Part shown: in pieces, positions 32,957-42,351 of the stretch | Layout of the letters: every line of letters starts with the position of its first letter | How positions within the stretch are numbered: the first letter of the stretch is position 1 | Assembly (NCBI GenBank): GCA_965228045.1 | Contig: OZ245789.1 | Coordinates: forward strand, 2,790,001 to 2,854,000 | Origin: JANQEU01 sp965228045 | Lineage (GTDB): Bacteria > Bacteroidota > Bacteroidia > Cytophagales > Cyclobacteriaceae | Direction: 5' to 3' | DNA: 64,000 bases | The notes under the pieces: generated by a model | The model's database searches: none | What the model saw: the letters and a program-made list of their open reading frames with translations, nothing else | Told to the model about the DNA's origin: nothing | Translations under genes and position numbers: made by a program

Positions 32957-33993
32957 TGATTCTCAATAGTTAATCTGACTTTGTAATTTTTTCTATCCTC
33001 GGAAATGGTCAATTCATGACGATCGGGGTAGATCAAATTTAAGCGCTTCCTCACATTTTCCAGACCTACTCCTGTGGAAGCAATGGTTTCGCGACTTTCC
33101 ACCTTTTCATTTTCGATTTCGAAAACAAACTCAGCTTCATCGATTACAATCCTGATGTCAATGATGGTGGAAGATTGTGACGACACACCATACTTGAATG
33201 CATTCTCAACAAATGGAACCAGCAACATCGGCGCAATCTGAAAATTCATCATCATTTTCGGATATTGAAACCGTACACTTACCTGCTCATTGAAGCGCAA
33301 TTGCTGCAAATAATTGTAATCGCTGATGTACTGTATTTCTTCCTCGATGGGCACTTTGTCCTCCTTTGTTTTTTCCAATACATAGCGCATCATTTCCGAA
33401 AGCTTGTTGATGCCTTCGGCAGTCTTCTCATCACCTGATTGCAATGCCATGGAGAACAGATTATTGAGTGCGTTGAATAAAAAATGTGGATTGATCTGGC
33501 TTTTCAGCACTTCCAGCTCTGAGCGTAACTGATGCTCACTGATACTCCTTCTAAGCCGTTCATTGGCAAACCATTCCCTTGAAAAGCGATAGGCAAACGC
33601 GACGATAACAACCAAAACGTGCGTAATTACTACCATCAGAATGATCTCGGACCAAATGTCCCTATTCATTGGTAAACCAGTCCCGAGGTAGAATGATGCA
33701 TCTATCAGGGATTCCACCAATGATACCATCACAAAAAGGATCGACAACCATTTTAAAAAAGGTCCCGCCCCCTTCTTCAGCTCAATCGGAATGAGATAGA
33801 AAGCAATAGAATAGAATAAAATCAGGTTTAGGACTGTCCCAATAACAGAAGGCCACAATAGGGAGCCATCACCCGAACGAAATACACCAAAAGTTAGGTC
33901 GAGCGTAGGGTAATTCAACCAAAACAAACCTGACGAAACAATGGTCAGATGAATGACCCATTCAAAACTTCTGATTGCCTTCATACCCTCCAA
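32953..33993 (-). CDS. LytS-like sensor histidine kinase
   Basis: A 346-residue sensor with four membrane helices (about 13-30, 47-70, 80-105, 115-138), no extracellular sensor domain, a phosphoacceptor His170 in SQINPHFLFNALNNLF (165-180) and an ATPase domain with N box (PFVENAFKYG) and G box (GVGLENVRKRL). This is the His_kinase/LytS type common in Bacteroidota. Its partner is the LytTR regulator. The start could be codon 4 (33984). Confidence 0.9.
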   Translation of the reverse strand: MEGMKAIRSFEWVIHLTIVSSGLFWLNYPTLDLTFGVFRSGDGSLLWPSVIGTVLNLILFYSIAFYLIPIELKKGAGPFLKWLSILFVMVSLVESLIDASFYLGTGLPMNRDIWSEIILMVVITHVLVVIVAFAYRFSREWFANERLRRSISEHQLRSELEVLKSQINPHFLFNALNNLFSMALQSGDEKTAEGINKLSEMMRYVLEKTKEDKVPIEEEIQYISDYNYLQQLRFNEQVSVRFQYPKMMMNFQIAPMLLVPFVENAFKYGVSSQSSTIIDIRIVIDEAEFVFEIENEKVESRETIASTGVGLENVRKRLNLIYPDRHELTISEDRKNYKVRLTIENQ

Positions 33994-34190
33994 TAATAGC
34001 CATTTCCGTCATTTTTATCATTGATAATGTACCAACAGACCGTCCTGATTGATGAATGATGGTTCTTTCTACACGAGCACATTTATCAGTTTCTCAGGTA
34101 GTCCCACGTATTACTTCACTGCTTTCGTGTATTTGATTTTTAACAGAATCAGAATCGATCGAATCTTGAGTAAATATTCAAGAGAAATTG

Positions 34191-35084
34191 ATGAATAGAT
34201 TGAAGCAACTCAGCAAGAAGGGATGGCAGTTTGTAGGGATGACCATAATCCTCTCCTGCATACCGTATTTTTTTATCATTCGGGAAGGAGATACTGGCTC
34301 AGACTGGACCTTGTTTCTGATGTGGATGCCTGGGTTGGCAGGGATCATCATGCGTCTCATTTACAAGGAAGGACTTTTCAGTGGTCTGGTTTGGAACCCA
34401 TTAAAGGGACCGACCCTGATCTTGCTGGCGGCATTTATTCCTTTTTTTATCGAAATTCTTACCATAGGGATCAGTGTAGGTTTAGGTGCAGCAGAGTTCA
34501 AAGAAGGATTTTTTACCATAGAAAAGGGCGAAATTGCCATTAAGGGAATTGCTCTGCTATTAGGTGCGTCGTCCCAGGCCTGGTACATTTTTCTGCCCAA
34601 TTTTCTCCTCTCCTATTTTACAGGTGTTCTTCTTTACAGTACGATTTTCGCTCTGGGTGAAGAGTTGGGATGGCGAGGCTATTTACATAAGGAATGGGCC
34701 CAAGGCCATACGTTACTTCCATTTTTGGTCATCGGTGGCATTTGGGGATGGTGGCATCTGCCCGGAATTTTACTCGGCCATAACTACCCCGATTATCCCC
34801 TGCTTGGTGGATTTATTCTGATGCCTCTGGTAACCATTTTGTTTTCAGTTGTCTTTGGAGTGTCATTCAATCAAAAGCGTGTGATATGGATACCAGTGGT
34901 ATTTCATGGGGCGGTGAACATCAGTGCGGAAATTTCCAGTGCGGGACTATTGGAAGCGTCCATTAATCGTCCGGTAAACGATTTTATCTGGACAGGTCTC
35001 TGGGGTCTCACGGCATTAGCCGTCTGGAAGAATCGACAAAAGAGCCCGGCGCTAAAAAGTGTCAATATGATTGAATTAGAATGA
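34191..35084 (+). CDS. CPBP-family intramembrane metalloprotease
   Basis: About 297 residues from ATG 34191, with seven or eight membrane segments. The CAAX-protease/bacteriocin-processing (Abi/CPBP) motifs are GEELGWRGYL (Glu-Glu and Arg), WWHLPGILLGH and FHGAVNI, which supply the catalytic and metal ligands inside the membrane. Substrate unknown. Four bases separate it from the DUF4440-like lipoprotein gene, so they are probably co-transcribed. Confidence 0.87.
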   Translation: MNRLKQLSKKGWQFVGMTIILSCIPYFFIIREGDTGSDWTLFLMWMPGLAGIIMRLIYKEGLFSGLVWNPLKGPTLILLAAFIPFFIEILTIGISVGLGAAEFKEGFFTIEKGEIAIKGIALLLGASSQAWYIFLPNFLLSYFTGVLLYSTIFALGEELGWRGYLHKEWAQGHTLLPFLVIGGIWGWWHLPGILLGHNYPDYPLLGGFILMPLVTILFSVVFGVSFNQKRVIWIPVVFHGAVNISAEISSAGLLEASINRPVNDFIWTGLWGLTALAVWKNRQKSPALKSVNMIELE

Positions 35085-35087
35085 ATT

Positions 35088-35576
35088 ATGACTAAACCGT
35101 TAACAATTTCAATAGCAATAACCATCGGTATTTTGAGCATTGGATGCAATTCCGGCAACGACCTGACGGATTCAAATCCCATTTGTCAGGAGGACCAAAA
35201 GACACTTAGGTACATCAAGGAGGTGCAATGGCCTAAGGCGTATGCTGAGCATGACACTTTACTTCTGGATAAAATACTGGGAGAAGATTTCCAGATGATT
35301 GACCAATCTGGTAATTGGTACACCAAGAGAGATGAATTGGAATGGATAAAGAAGAACGCTACCAATAACGATTCATTCTATTATGAAATAAAAAGATTTG
35401 AAATATCCGCCAATGGCACCGCAATAATTTGTGGTACTGGCCACATTTTGAAGGACTCTGTCAGATCAATATATCAATCCAGCAATGTATTTATGAAAAG
35501 AAAACACAAATGGGAAGCCGTGCTATCCCATGTTTCGGGATACGAAATCCTGGAGGAAGACATAGCCTATGACTGA
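35088..35576 (+). CDS. NTF2-like (DUF4440/SnoaL-type) lipoprotein
   Basis: A 162-residue lipoprotein (lipobox LSIGC, Cys23 approximately). The mature domain has the cone-shaped NTF2-like pattern: WPKAYAEHDTLLLDKILGED, WYTKRDELEWI, ...AIICGTGHI and a C-terminal KWEAVLSHVSGY strand. Function in this class is unknown. It is the second gene of a run of five closely spaced plus-strand genes. Confidence 0.75.
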   Translation: MTKPLTISIAITIGILSIGCNSGNDLTDSNPICQEDQKTLRYIKEVQWPKAYAEHDTLLLDKILGEDFQMIDQSGNWYTKRDELEWIKKNATNNDSFYYEIKRFEISANGTAIICGTGHILKDSVRSIYQSSNVFMKRKHKWEAVLSHVSGYEILEEDIAYD

Positions 35577-35617
35577 GGCTTTGGATCTCAAAACCATATA
35601 AAAGGAAAACAATTCAA

Positions 35618-36193
35618 ATGAATAAAAGACTGATTATCGTAATTATCTGTCTATTGGGATTTAAATCCTATGGGCAGGAAACCAGGCGACTTTCTGTGGC
35701 TGTCTTGTCCGAAAGTATGGCCTTTCCATTTACCCGGTACACACCCATACACCCGGGCATGGAAGTGGGCTACACACTGAAAGAAACTGATAAACCCGGA
35801 TTAATCACGGCCACTAACCTTTCAATGGGTTGGTATTATCATGCCAGGGTTGAAAATGCCTTTTACGTCCGGACCGAATGGGCGTGGCAATTCAAATTAA
35901 ATGATGCCTTTACTGCGGACCTTTATTCAGGTATAGGCTACATGCATGTGTTTTACCCTGGCGAACTGTATGAGTTAAACTCGTCCTCAGGGGAATTTGA
36001 AAAAATAAAGCAAACCGGCAGGCCACATGCACTGGGAACTATTGGCGTAGGGTTTACGTACCGAAATTCTTCATTCTGTGATCCCTTCATTCGTCAGGAC
36101 CTGGGGATAGAATCACCTTTTGCCAATGGGATTCCTGTAATGGTACACTCCTTCCTGAAAATAGGAACACATATCAAAATCAACCGGAAATGA
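35618..36193 (+). CDS. Exported protein, unknown, barrel-like
   Basis: A 191-residue protein with a signal peptide (ending about FKSYGQ). The sequence has alternating beta strands (GMEVGYTLKE, FTADLYSGIGYMHVFYPG, TIGVGFTYRN) like small outer-membrane barrels. It overlaps the next gene by four bases and shares a general layout with the product at 37367-37930, which flanks the serine hydrolase on the other side. Function unknown. Confidence 0.68.
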   Translation: MNKRLIIVIICLLGFKSYGQETRRLSVAVLSESMAFPFTRYTPIHPGMEVGYTLKETDKPGLITATNLSMGWYYHARVENAFYVRTEWAWQFKLNDAFTADLYSGIGYMHVFYPGELYELNSSSGEFEKIKQTGRPHALGTIGVGFTYRNSSFCDPFIRQDLGIESPFANGIPVMVHSFLKIGTHIKINRK

Positions 36194-37365
36194 TGAATAA
36201 ACTTATATTTTCAGCGATTATCCTTATCACCATTCTGGCTTGTGAAAAAAACGAGATACTCCCTGAAAGCTCGTACGACTGTGCATTTTCCTTTCCTGAC
36301 TCCAGTTCAATTCACCCGAATGCCGCCATTTACCAGGACATCCTGGACAGGAACCGAAGTGCTGGTATCGTAGGCGCCTCGCTCATGATCAAAGATCGGG
36401 ATGGAGTTTGGGTCGGAGCCAGTGGCAAGGCGGATATTGCTTCAGGAGTTGACGTGCAGCCATGCAGCAAATTCCTCATTGCCAGCATTAGCAAATCTTT
36501 CACGGCGGCTGTCATTTTTAATTTGATTGATGAAGGGGTATTGTCATTAGATGACCCTGTCACTAAATGGATCAGCCGGTCAGTCACAGACAAGCTGGAA
36601 AACGCCAATAAGAGCACTATTCGTCATCTTCTGAGTCACAAAAGCGGTATTCCGGATTACTATACGCTTCAGTTTGAACTGGATCGCATCAATAACCCTG
36701 ATAATGGATGGACACAGGAAGAAGTACTGGAATATGCCTATGGAAAAAAAGCCACTGATCCGGTAGGAAAGACATATTACTATTCTAACACGAATTACCT
36801 GCTACTTGGAATGATCATTGAAAATGCTTCCGGCTTGTCTCTTGAAGAGGCTTATCGCCAAAAGCTGTTTGAGCCCATGGGCCTTACCAGTGCTTACTAC
36901 AATACTTCCAGGCCTATTCCGGAAGACCTGGTCAAAGGATATGTGGATGTCTATGGCAACGGTCAGTATGTGGAAAGCGAATTTCTATACAAAGATGAAC
37001 TGAACACCGCGGATGGAGGTATTGCCAGCAATGCCTATGACCTGGGTATGTTTTTTGAAAAACTTCTAAAGGGAGAGATCATCAGTCCGCAGTCGCTGGA
37101 TCAAATGACGGACTACGAAGATTTGCCATCGGGATGGATCGATGAAGATTTTGGGCATTTCCAAAATGGATTGGGGCTGGAACATAACCAGACGCCCTAC
37201 GGCAACTCAACGGGGCATACCGGCGGTATTGACGGATTTTTGAGTATTGCTCAATATTTCCCAGAGCATGATGCCACATTCGTACTGCTCGTCAATAGCG
37301 GTTCGTATGAAAACAGTCAAAGGTTGAATATCTACCGGGAGTGTCTTAAAGTAATGTTTGAATAA
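36190..37365 (+). CDS. Serine hydrolase lipoprotein (beta-lactamase/DD-peptidase-like)
   Basis: A 391-residue lipoprotein (lipobox ITILAC). The SxxK nucleophile is in IASISKSFTAA, the YSN motif in YYYSNTNYLLLG, and the third box is HTGGIDGF, a form close to the HxG of DD-peptidases and esterases. Unlike the two other serine hydrolases in the window it retains the full YSN motif. It lies between two barrel-like genes in an operon, with four-base and one-base junctions. Confidence 0.87.
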   Translation: MMNKLIFSAIILITILACEKNEILPESSYDCAFSFPDSSSIHPNAAIYQDILDRNRSAGIVGASLMIKDRDGVWVGASGKADIASGVDVQPCSKFLIASISKSFTAAVIFNLIDEGVLSLDDPVTKWISRSVTDKLENANKSTIRHLLSHKSGIPDYYTLQFELDRINNPDNGWTQEEVLEYAYGKKATDPVGKTYYYSNTNYLLLGMIIENASGLSLEEAYRQKLFEPMGLTSAYYNTSRPIPEDLVKGYVDVYGNGQYVESEFLYKDELNTADGGIASNAYDLGMFFEKLLKGEIISPQSLDQMTDYEDLPSGWIDEDFGHFQNGLGLEHNQTPYGNSTGHTGGIDGFLSIAQYFPEHDATFVLLVNSGSYENSQRLNIYRECLKVMFE

Positions 37366-37366
37366 T

Positions 37367-37930
37367 ATGAAATACTTTGCATTGTGTGTATGTATGATCC
37401 TTTTGGTATACAATGATGCCTGCGCCCAGCAAACGGATTTAGAATCCAATTACATTGGAATTATGCCGGCCTTTTTGGCAGAGCCTTACGACACCATCAA
37501 GGCATTGGAAGTCAATCTCTTTCCTTTCCTGTATGAACGGAGAATGGGCGAAAGGAATGATGTAAGCTTACAGTTTCGTCCTATTCTAAATTACAGGTTC
37601 TTTAAAGATCAATCTGGCTTTAGCCAAATGGGAGGAACCCTGGCCGTAAATAAGTATTTACTAAACTTCTTTGCGGATGATTTCTGGCTTAAACCTCAGA
37701 TAGCCTTATTCTACACTTATGCTTACAATAGGCTGGACCAGATCCAGACCATGACGCTGGGTATTGAGCCTGGTGCATATATGAAGGTCTCCGAAAAATT
37801 TTCACTATCCATGATTCTGCAACCCGGGCTTAATTATTACCCTGATGATTTTTCAAAGGAGTTTGTTGATTCGGAAAGCGGTTTTAAGAGTCATTTTGGA
37901 GTTTTCTTTCATTTTGGATACAACTTCTGA
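37367..37930 (+). CDS. Exported protein, unknown, barrel-like
   Basis: About 187 residues from ATG 37367, one base after the stop of the serine hydrolase (the TTG at 37358 is less likely). A signal peptide (ending DACAQ) precedes a beta-rich mature part with strands such as NYIGIMPAFLAEPYD and a final FGVFFHFGYNF typical of an outer-membrane barrel end. No known family recognised. Confidence 0.68.
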   Translation: MKYFALCVCMILLVYNDACAQQTDLESNYIGIMPAFLAEPYDTIKALEVNLFPFLYERRMGERNDVSLQFRPILNYRFFKDQSGFSQMGGTLAVNKYLLNFFADDFWLKPQIALFYTYAYNRLDQIQTMTLGIEPGAYMKVSEKFSLSMILQPGLNYYPDDFSKEFVDSESGFKSHFGVFFHFGYNF

Positions 37931-38029
37931 CATCTAAATGCGACTTTCTTATCTTTATAGATGATAATGCATTCCTTCAAAAGAAGGCAATCTGAACTAC
38001 CTCGTTCCTTTTCATGATACTTTGTCACC

Positions 38030-39106
38030 ATGACCCTTGAAGATTTAGGTTATAACACAGAATTCAAAAAACATCGCCAGGAAAATGATCTGGAGTCCTT
38101 ACGTGTGGGTCGTGTGGTGACAGAGCACAAGGAGAGATATGTTGTCAAAACAGAAGATAAGGAATATGAGGCGGAAATTCTTGGAAATCTAAGGTTCACC
38201 GCGACCAGCCGGGAGGATTTTCCTGCTGTTGGTGATTGGGTATCTGTTTCTCCTTATGATGAAGACAAAGCACTGATACACACTGTCTTTCCAAGGAAAT
38301 CTATCCTCGAAAGACAATCCGTGGGATCCAGCGGAGAAAAGCAGATCATCGCCACCAATATCGATGCAGCCCTTATTGTTCAAGCCGTGGATAGAGATTT
38401 TAGCCTCAACAGATTGGAACGATACCTAACCATATGTCACTCTTCGAAGGTAGAACCCATCATTGTCCTGAGCAAAATTGACACGGTCGATCAGGTTACG
38501 CTAACTCAGCATATCAACACACTTAACAAAAGAATGCAAGGCGTCTTAGTTCTTCCGGTGAGTAATGAATCCCGTGAAGGAATCGACAATCTGAAAAAGC
38601 ACATCAAAAAAGGAAAAACCTACTGTCTCCTTGGCTCGTCAGGTGTAGGAAAGTCAACACTTCTAAACACAATTTCCGGCGAATCTCTGATGAAGACCGG
38701 TGAAATCAGCGACCATTCTGACAGAGGTAGACATGTCACCACACATCGTGAATTGATCGTTTTAAAAAGTGGGGGCATATTCATAGATAACCCTGGAATG
38801 CGTGAGGTAGGAATCGCGGACTCATCAGAAGGCCTTGACATCACGTTTAGTAAAATTCAGGAGCTGGCGCGCGAATGTAGATTTAAAGACTGCTCCCATT
38901 CCGTAGAAGTAGGATGTGCGGTTACGGAGGCAGTCAACAATGGTGAGATCGATCAGTCTGCATTGGACAATTTCCATAAAATGGAACGTGAAAAGGACCA
39001 TTACGAGTCTACAGTAGCCGAAAAACGCAAGAAGGACAAAGGATTCGGAAAGCTGGTGAAGGATATGAAAAAGGTCAAAAAGATCAACAAACAAAACAAG
39101 CAGTAG
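38030..39106 (+). CDS. rsgA: Ribosome small-subunit biogenesis GTPase RsgA
   Basis: A 358-residue circularly permuted GTPase that assists late 30S maturation. Order of elements: N-terminal OB fold (about 20-95), G4 SKID (148-151), G1 GSSGVGKST (202-210), switch region DRGRHVTTHRE (231-241), G3 DNPG (253-256) and the C-terminal zinc knuckle Cys283, Cys288, His290, Cys296. A basic tail follows. Cytoplasmic, binds the ribosome. Length and order are normal for the family. Confidence 0.95.
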   Translation: MTLEDLGYNTEFKKHRQENDLESLRVGRVVTEHKERYVVKTEDKEYEAEILGNLRFTATSREDFPAVGDWVSVSPYDEDKALIHTVFPRKSILERQSVGSSGEKQIIATNIDAALIVQAVDRDFSLNRLERYLTICHSSKVEPIIVLSKIDTVDQVTLTQHINTLNKRMQGVLVLPVSNESREGIDNLKKHIKKGKTYCLLGSSGVGKSTLLNTISGESLMKTGEISDHSDRGRHVTTHRELIVLKSGGIFIDNPGMREVGIADSSEGLDITFSKIQELARECRFKDCSHSVEVGCAVTEAVNNGEIDQSALDNFHKMEREKDHYESTVAEKRKKDKGFGKLVKDMKKVKKINKQNKQ

Positions 39107-39134
39107 ACGACTCCTTTGGAACGGTCAGAAACTT

Positions 39135-39725
39135 CTATCCATAATTGAACTCCATCAAAACAGACTGGTAATTGTTATCAAGCGATAATTTATCCGCTAC
39201 ATTTAGCTTTATCACCTGCAGTTCGAATACGTTAAACAGCCCGCGGACACTGCCTTCCGTAGAGTAAATCTCCCATTCAATAAGGCTCGCGGGCGCCACA
39301 AGCCTGACTTGAAAACAACCCTTCTCGTTTCGGACAATTCGAAATTCAAGGAAGTTGCTATATGCCTGCGCGATCCTTGGCGAACTGGCGAGGATTCTGT
39401 TTATTCCGCCAAGGCGCAAAAGAAACTTAAACACTCCATTGAGATCTGCCTGCATCATGTAATCGGTAAAATGAAGGGTAAACTCCTTGAAAGTTTGTTC
39501 CATTCTTTCTGCTGCTAACTTGTTTAACCGTAAAGTCTTTTCCGCATCATACCATGAAGATGATAATATCAGATTCCCTGAAACAAGCCCCACTTTAGCA
39601 TTGAGGTTATCGAAAGAACCCGGCCCCATTAGGGAATCCAGGTATTTTTTCAAATTCTTAATAGAAGTGCCTTTTACCTTGTAATCCGTAACTTGAGTCA
39701 CTTCCATCGATTTTGTGAGTTCCAT
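39135..39725 (-). CDS. Unrecognised cytoplasmic protein
   Basis: A 196-residue protein without signal peptide or membrane helix. It mixes helices and strands and contains no Cys pairs or known catalytic motif; a lone hydrophobic-aromatic core (KFLLRLGGINRILASS) sits in the middle. Convergent to rsgA, with 28 bases between stops. No family assigned. Confidence 0.62.
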   Translation of the reverse strand: MELTKSMEVTQVTDYKVKGTSIKNLKKYLDSLMGPGSFDNLNAKVGLVSGNLILSSSWYDAEKTLRLNKLAAERMEQTFKEFTLHFTDYMMQADLNGVFKFLLRLGGINRILASSPRIAQAYSNFLEFRIVRNEKGCFQVRLVAPASLIEWEIYSTEGSVRGLFNVFELQVIKLNVADKLSLDNNYQSVLMEFNYG

Positions 39726-39813
39726 CTTCTTGTTTTTTGACAGAATTAGAGAGGAACCGGGCCAATACCAATTTTTAGCTGCCTACAAAACGTCTACAAG
39801 AGAAAAAAACCTA

Positions 39814-41139
39814 TTATTCCTGAAGTAAAAAAATTGATCTACTCAGTGCCCGATAATTGTGATAGGTCGTTTTCCAGACCTGCCCTTTTCGGGAATTCAC
39901 TGACTCAGGATCGGTATCGAGACCATTGGTATACCAGCCGCTGTTCTCAGGATCTATCATGTACTTATTCAGATAGTCCCATTGCCTGGAGGCATATCGA
40001 TCGTAGCCAGCATCCGGAAAGTATTTATGAAACAGCACGAAAGTATGAAATGCTTCTGCCTGTCCCCACCAGGATTTTGTCTTCCTGACAATTTCTAATT
40101 CCTCGTTGTCACCAAAATAATATCCCGCATCATATATTCCGCCCCGTTCCTTGTCCCATCCTTTCAGACTGTGTTCTACCATTTGCCGTGTAAACTGTAG
40201 CGTGGACTCCACTTCATATTCAAAAAGCTCCGAAGCTTCCTGCAAGAGATAGGCAGTTTCGATGTCATGTGTGAATGACACATGATCCAGATAGTAATGT
40301 TGGTCAATGACAGACCTGCTGCTGTCCCTGAAATTCACATGCTTCCAATCTGGTGTGAAAAAGAAATTCAAATAGTACTTATCGGACATGAGAGTATCTC
40401 TTACCATATGAAACATCTCCTTCAGACGTGATTTTACAAGCGAATCGGGATTTACCCGGTAGTATTCCGCAAATGCCTCCAGCAAATGGATGGAACTGTT
40501 GTAATCTTTGTATCCCAGATCTGAGGTACTCGCCATAGAATCCGGACGAATGATGGGATCTCCTGACCGGGCCAGATGTTGAAAATATCCCCCATAAATG
40601 GAGTCATGACTGTTTTGCTCCAACCAGTCAAAAGTCTGCTGCGCAAGCTCCAGCGCTTCCGGTTTCTCCGAGGCTCTGAAGTAAGCACTCAATCCATAAA
40701 GTGCGAATGCATTGCCATAGGCTGTTTTCATACTCTCCCGATCCATCGGGACACCGCCCTGATCCACGAATTGATAAAATCCTCCATACTCCTGATCCCA
40801 CATCTTTTCATCGAGAAAGTCGAAACCATGGCTGGCATAATCAAGGTATAGCCGATCTCCACTTCGTAGATACTCCTGTGATGTGGTCCACAGGTGTCGT
40901 GCCTGGGACACGATCATTTTCTCCTGCTCATCCATAGGCACAAAATCCCTGTCAAGGTTGCTCAGGTATCCACCGTAAACGGAGTCGATGACCGTAGGAT
41001 ACCATGACTTCAGCAAGGCCTGCAGATTATTCATCGCCGATTGTCTGACAGGCTCGAGGTTCACCGTATTGGTAGCTTCATTTTGGCTACAGCCCATGAT
41101 CAGACACAGAAGTCCCGCTTTGATGAAAAATGTTTTCAA
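39814..41139 (-). CDS. AGE-family epimerase/isomerase lipoprotein
   Basis: A 441-residue (alpha/alpha)6-barrel protein of the N-acylglucosamine 2-epimerase/cellobiose 2-epimerase family, with a lipobox (CLIMGC). Family motifs: GGYLSNLDRDF, QARHLWTTSQEYL, AYGNAFALYGLSAY, and the C-terminal KSWWGQAEAFH, which carries catalytic Trp and His. It starts at a TTG immediately after the TGA of the preceding gene (TGATTG), so translation is coupled to the Gfo/Idh/MocA gene. An outer-surface epimerase on oligosaccharides is plausible. Confidence 0.85.
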   Translation of the reverse strand: MKTFFIKAGLLCLIMGCSQNEATNTVNLEPVRQSAMNNLQALLKSWYPTVIDSVYGGYLSNLDRDFVPMDEQEKMIVSQARHLWTTSQEYLRSGDRLYLDYASHGFDFLDEKMWDQEYGGFYQFVDQGGVPMDRESMKTAYGNAFALYGLSAYFRASEKPEALELAQQTFDWLEQNSHDSIYGGYFQHLARSGDPIIRPDSMASTSDLGYKDYNSSIHLLEAFAEYYRVNPDSLVKSRLKEMFHMVRDTLMSDKYYLNFFFTPDWKHVNFRDSSRSVIDQHYYLDHVSFTHDIETAYLLQEASELFEYEVESTLQFTRQMVEHSLKGWDKERGGIYDAGYYFGDNEELEIVRKTKSWWGQAEAFHTFVLFHKYFPDAGYDRYASRQWDYLNKYMIDPENSGWYTNGLDTDPESVNSRKGQVWKTTYHNYRALSRSIFLLQE

Positions 41140-42234
41140 TCAGGTAAGCTCCACTCTCTTGCTGCCGTTGGCGGCGGACTCGTATATGGCTTCCAGAATT
41201 CGGATATCCCTCAATCCTTCCTCACCGGGAACTATAGGGGCTTTATTCTCCAATATTGCCATTGCATCATCATCCATCTGTGTTGTCTGTTCGTTCTCTA
41301 TAAACTTATTGAGCTGCTTGCCATCACTTGTCTCCCCTTTTACACCGCTGTAAGCCTGCATTGGCTGAAGCTTGTACCAACCGTTCTCACAGTCCACATT
41401 CAGCAAATTCCAATTGTGAGCAAAGCTCGTCCGACATTCTGCAATGGTCCCATTCGCAAACTCCAGCGTAAAATAAGTGGTCTCATCTACCTCATCAAAG
41501 ATCTCAGGACGACTGGTTTCGTGCCTTGCGGTAACGGCAATGGGTTCCATCTGTGCCGCATACCGCGCTGCATTCAGCGGATAAACACCCATGTCATACA
41601 TAGCTCCACCTCCATAGGCTTTTTGCATCTTCCAGTGATCCTCCGTTTGCTTCCAGCCCGAACGAAATGCTGCTTCGGCAGTGATGGTTTTAATCTTGCC
41701 ATAAGGCTTGCTCTTTCCGTAACCAATTACAGTCCGGGTATTGGGCTCATGCTGCATTCGGTACCCTATGGTAAGTTGTCTCTTGTTCTTTTTGCAGGCA
41801 TCGATGATCGACTGACATTCAGCCACGTTTACCGCCATAGGCTTTTCGCACCATACATGTTTACCTGCGTTTGCCGCAATGATGGAATACTCCGCGTGCA
41901 TTGAATTGGGCAGGACGATGTAGATCACATCGATATCATCATTATTGGCGATCTGATGCATGTTTTCATAATTATAAACATTGGCATCCGGGATATCATG
42001 ACGTTCCTGCCAGACCGGGATCTTCTCCGGAGAACCGGTAACGATCCCCCTAAGTTTGACGTTCTTCGTGAGCTGCAAGGCTGGTGCCAGCAGATCCGTA
42101 CTATAATAGCCCAATCCGACTAAAGCCACTCCGATCGTTTCTTTTTGGGCGGCAGACCCGGCTATTCCATGCCAGGGCAGGGAAAGTGCTGCCCCTGCCA
42201 CAGAAGTATTTTTTAGGAATTCTCTTCTTTTCAT
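41140..42234 (-). CDS. Tat-exported Gfo/Idh/MocA family oxidoreductase (GFOR-like)
   Basis: A 364-residue oxidoreductase with a twin-arginine signal (KRREFLKNTS), a Rossmann fold VALVGLGYYS, the EKPMAVN motif (conserved Lys) and GGGAMYDMGVYPLNAARYA with the catalytic His/Tyr area. The C-terminal half resembles glucose-fructose oxidoreductases. It is directly followed by the AGE epimerase. Divergent to the first GH3 gene with about 117 bases between. Confidence 0.87.
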   Translation of the reverse strand: MKRREFLKNTSVAGAALSLPWHGIAGSAAQKETIGVALVGLGYYSTDLLAPALQLTKNVKLRGIVTGSPEKIPVWQERHDIPDANVYNYENMHQIANNDDIDVIYIVLPNSMHAEYSIIAANAGKHVWCEKPMAVNVAECQSIIDACKKNKRQLTIGYRMQHEPNTRTVIGYGKSKPYGKIKTITAEAAFRSGWKQTEDHWKMQKAYGGGAMYDMGVYPLNAARYAAQMEPIAVTARHETSRPEIFDEVDETTYFTLEFANGTIAECRTSFAHNWNLLNVDCENGWYKLQPMQAYSGVKGETSDGKQLNKFIENEQTTQMDDDAMAILENKAPIVPGEEGLRDIRILEAIYESAANGSKRVELT

Positions 42235-42351
42235 TTTTTTAAGATAGTGAAATCACAATGATTTTGGGAATTAATAAACAAGTATCAAATTCAATGAGAG
42301 ATATACGCTATTGTCCAATAATGAGTCAATAACATTTCTTACTTTTAAGTT

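Noticed and set aside
41041..41904. A 287-codon plus-strand frame opposite the Gfo/Idh/MocA and AGE genes
   Set aside because: The minus-strand genes have clear family motifs and the antisense frame has none.
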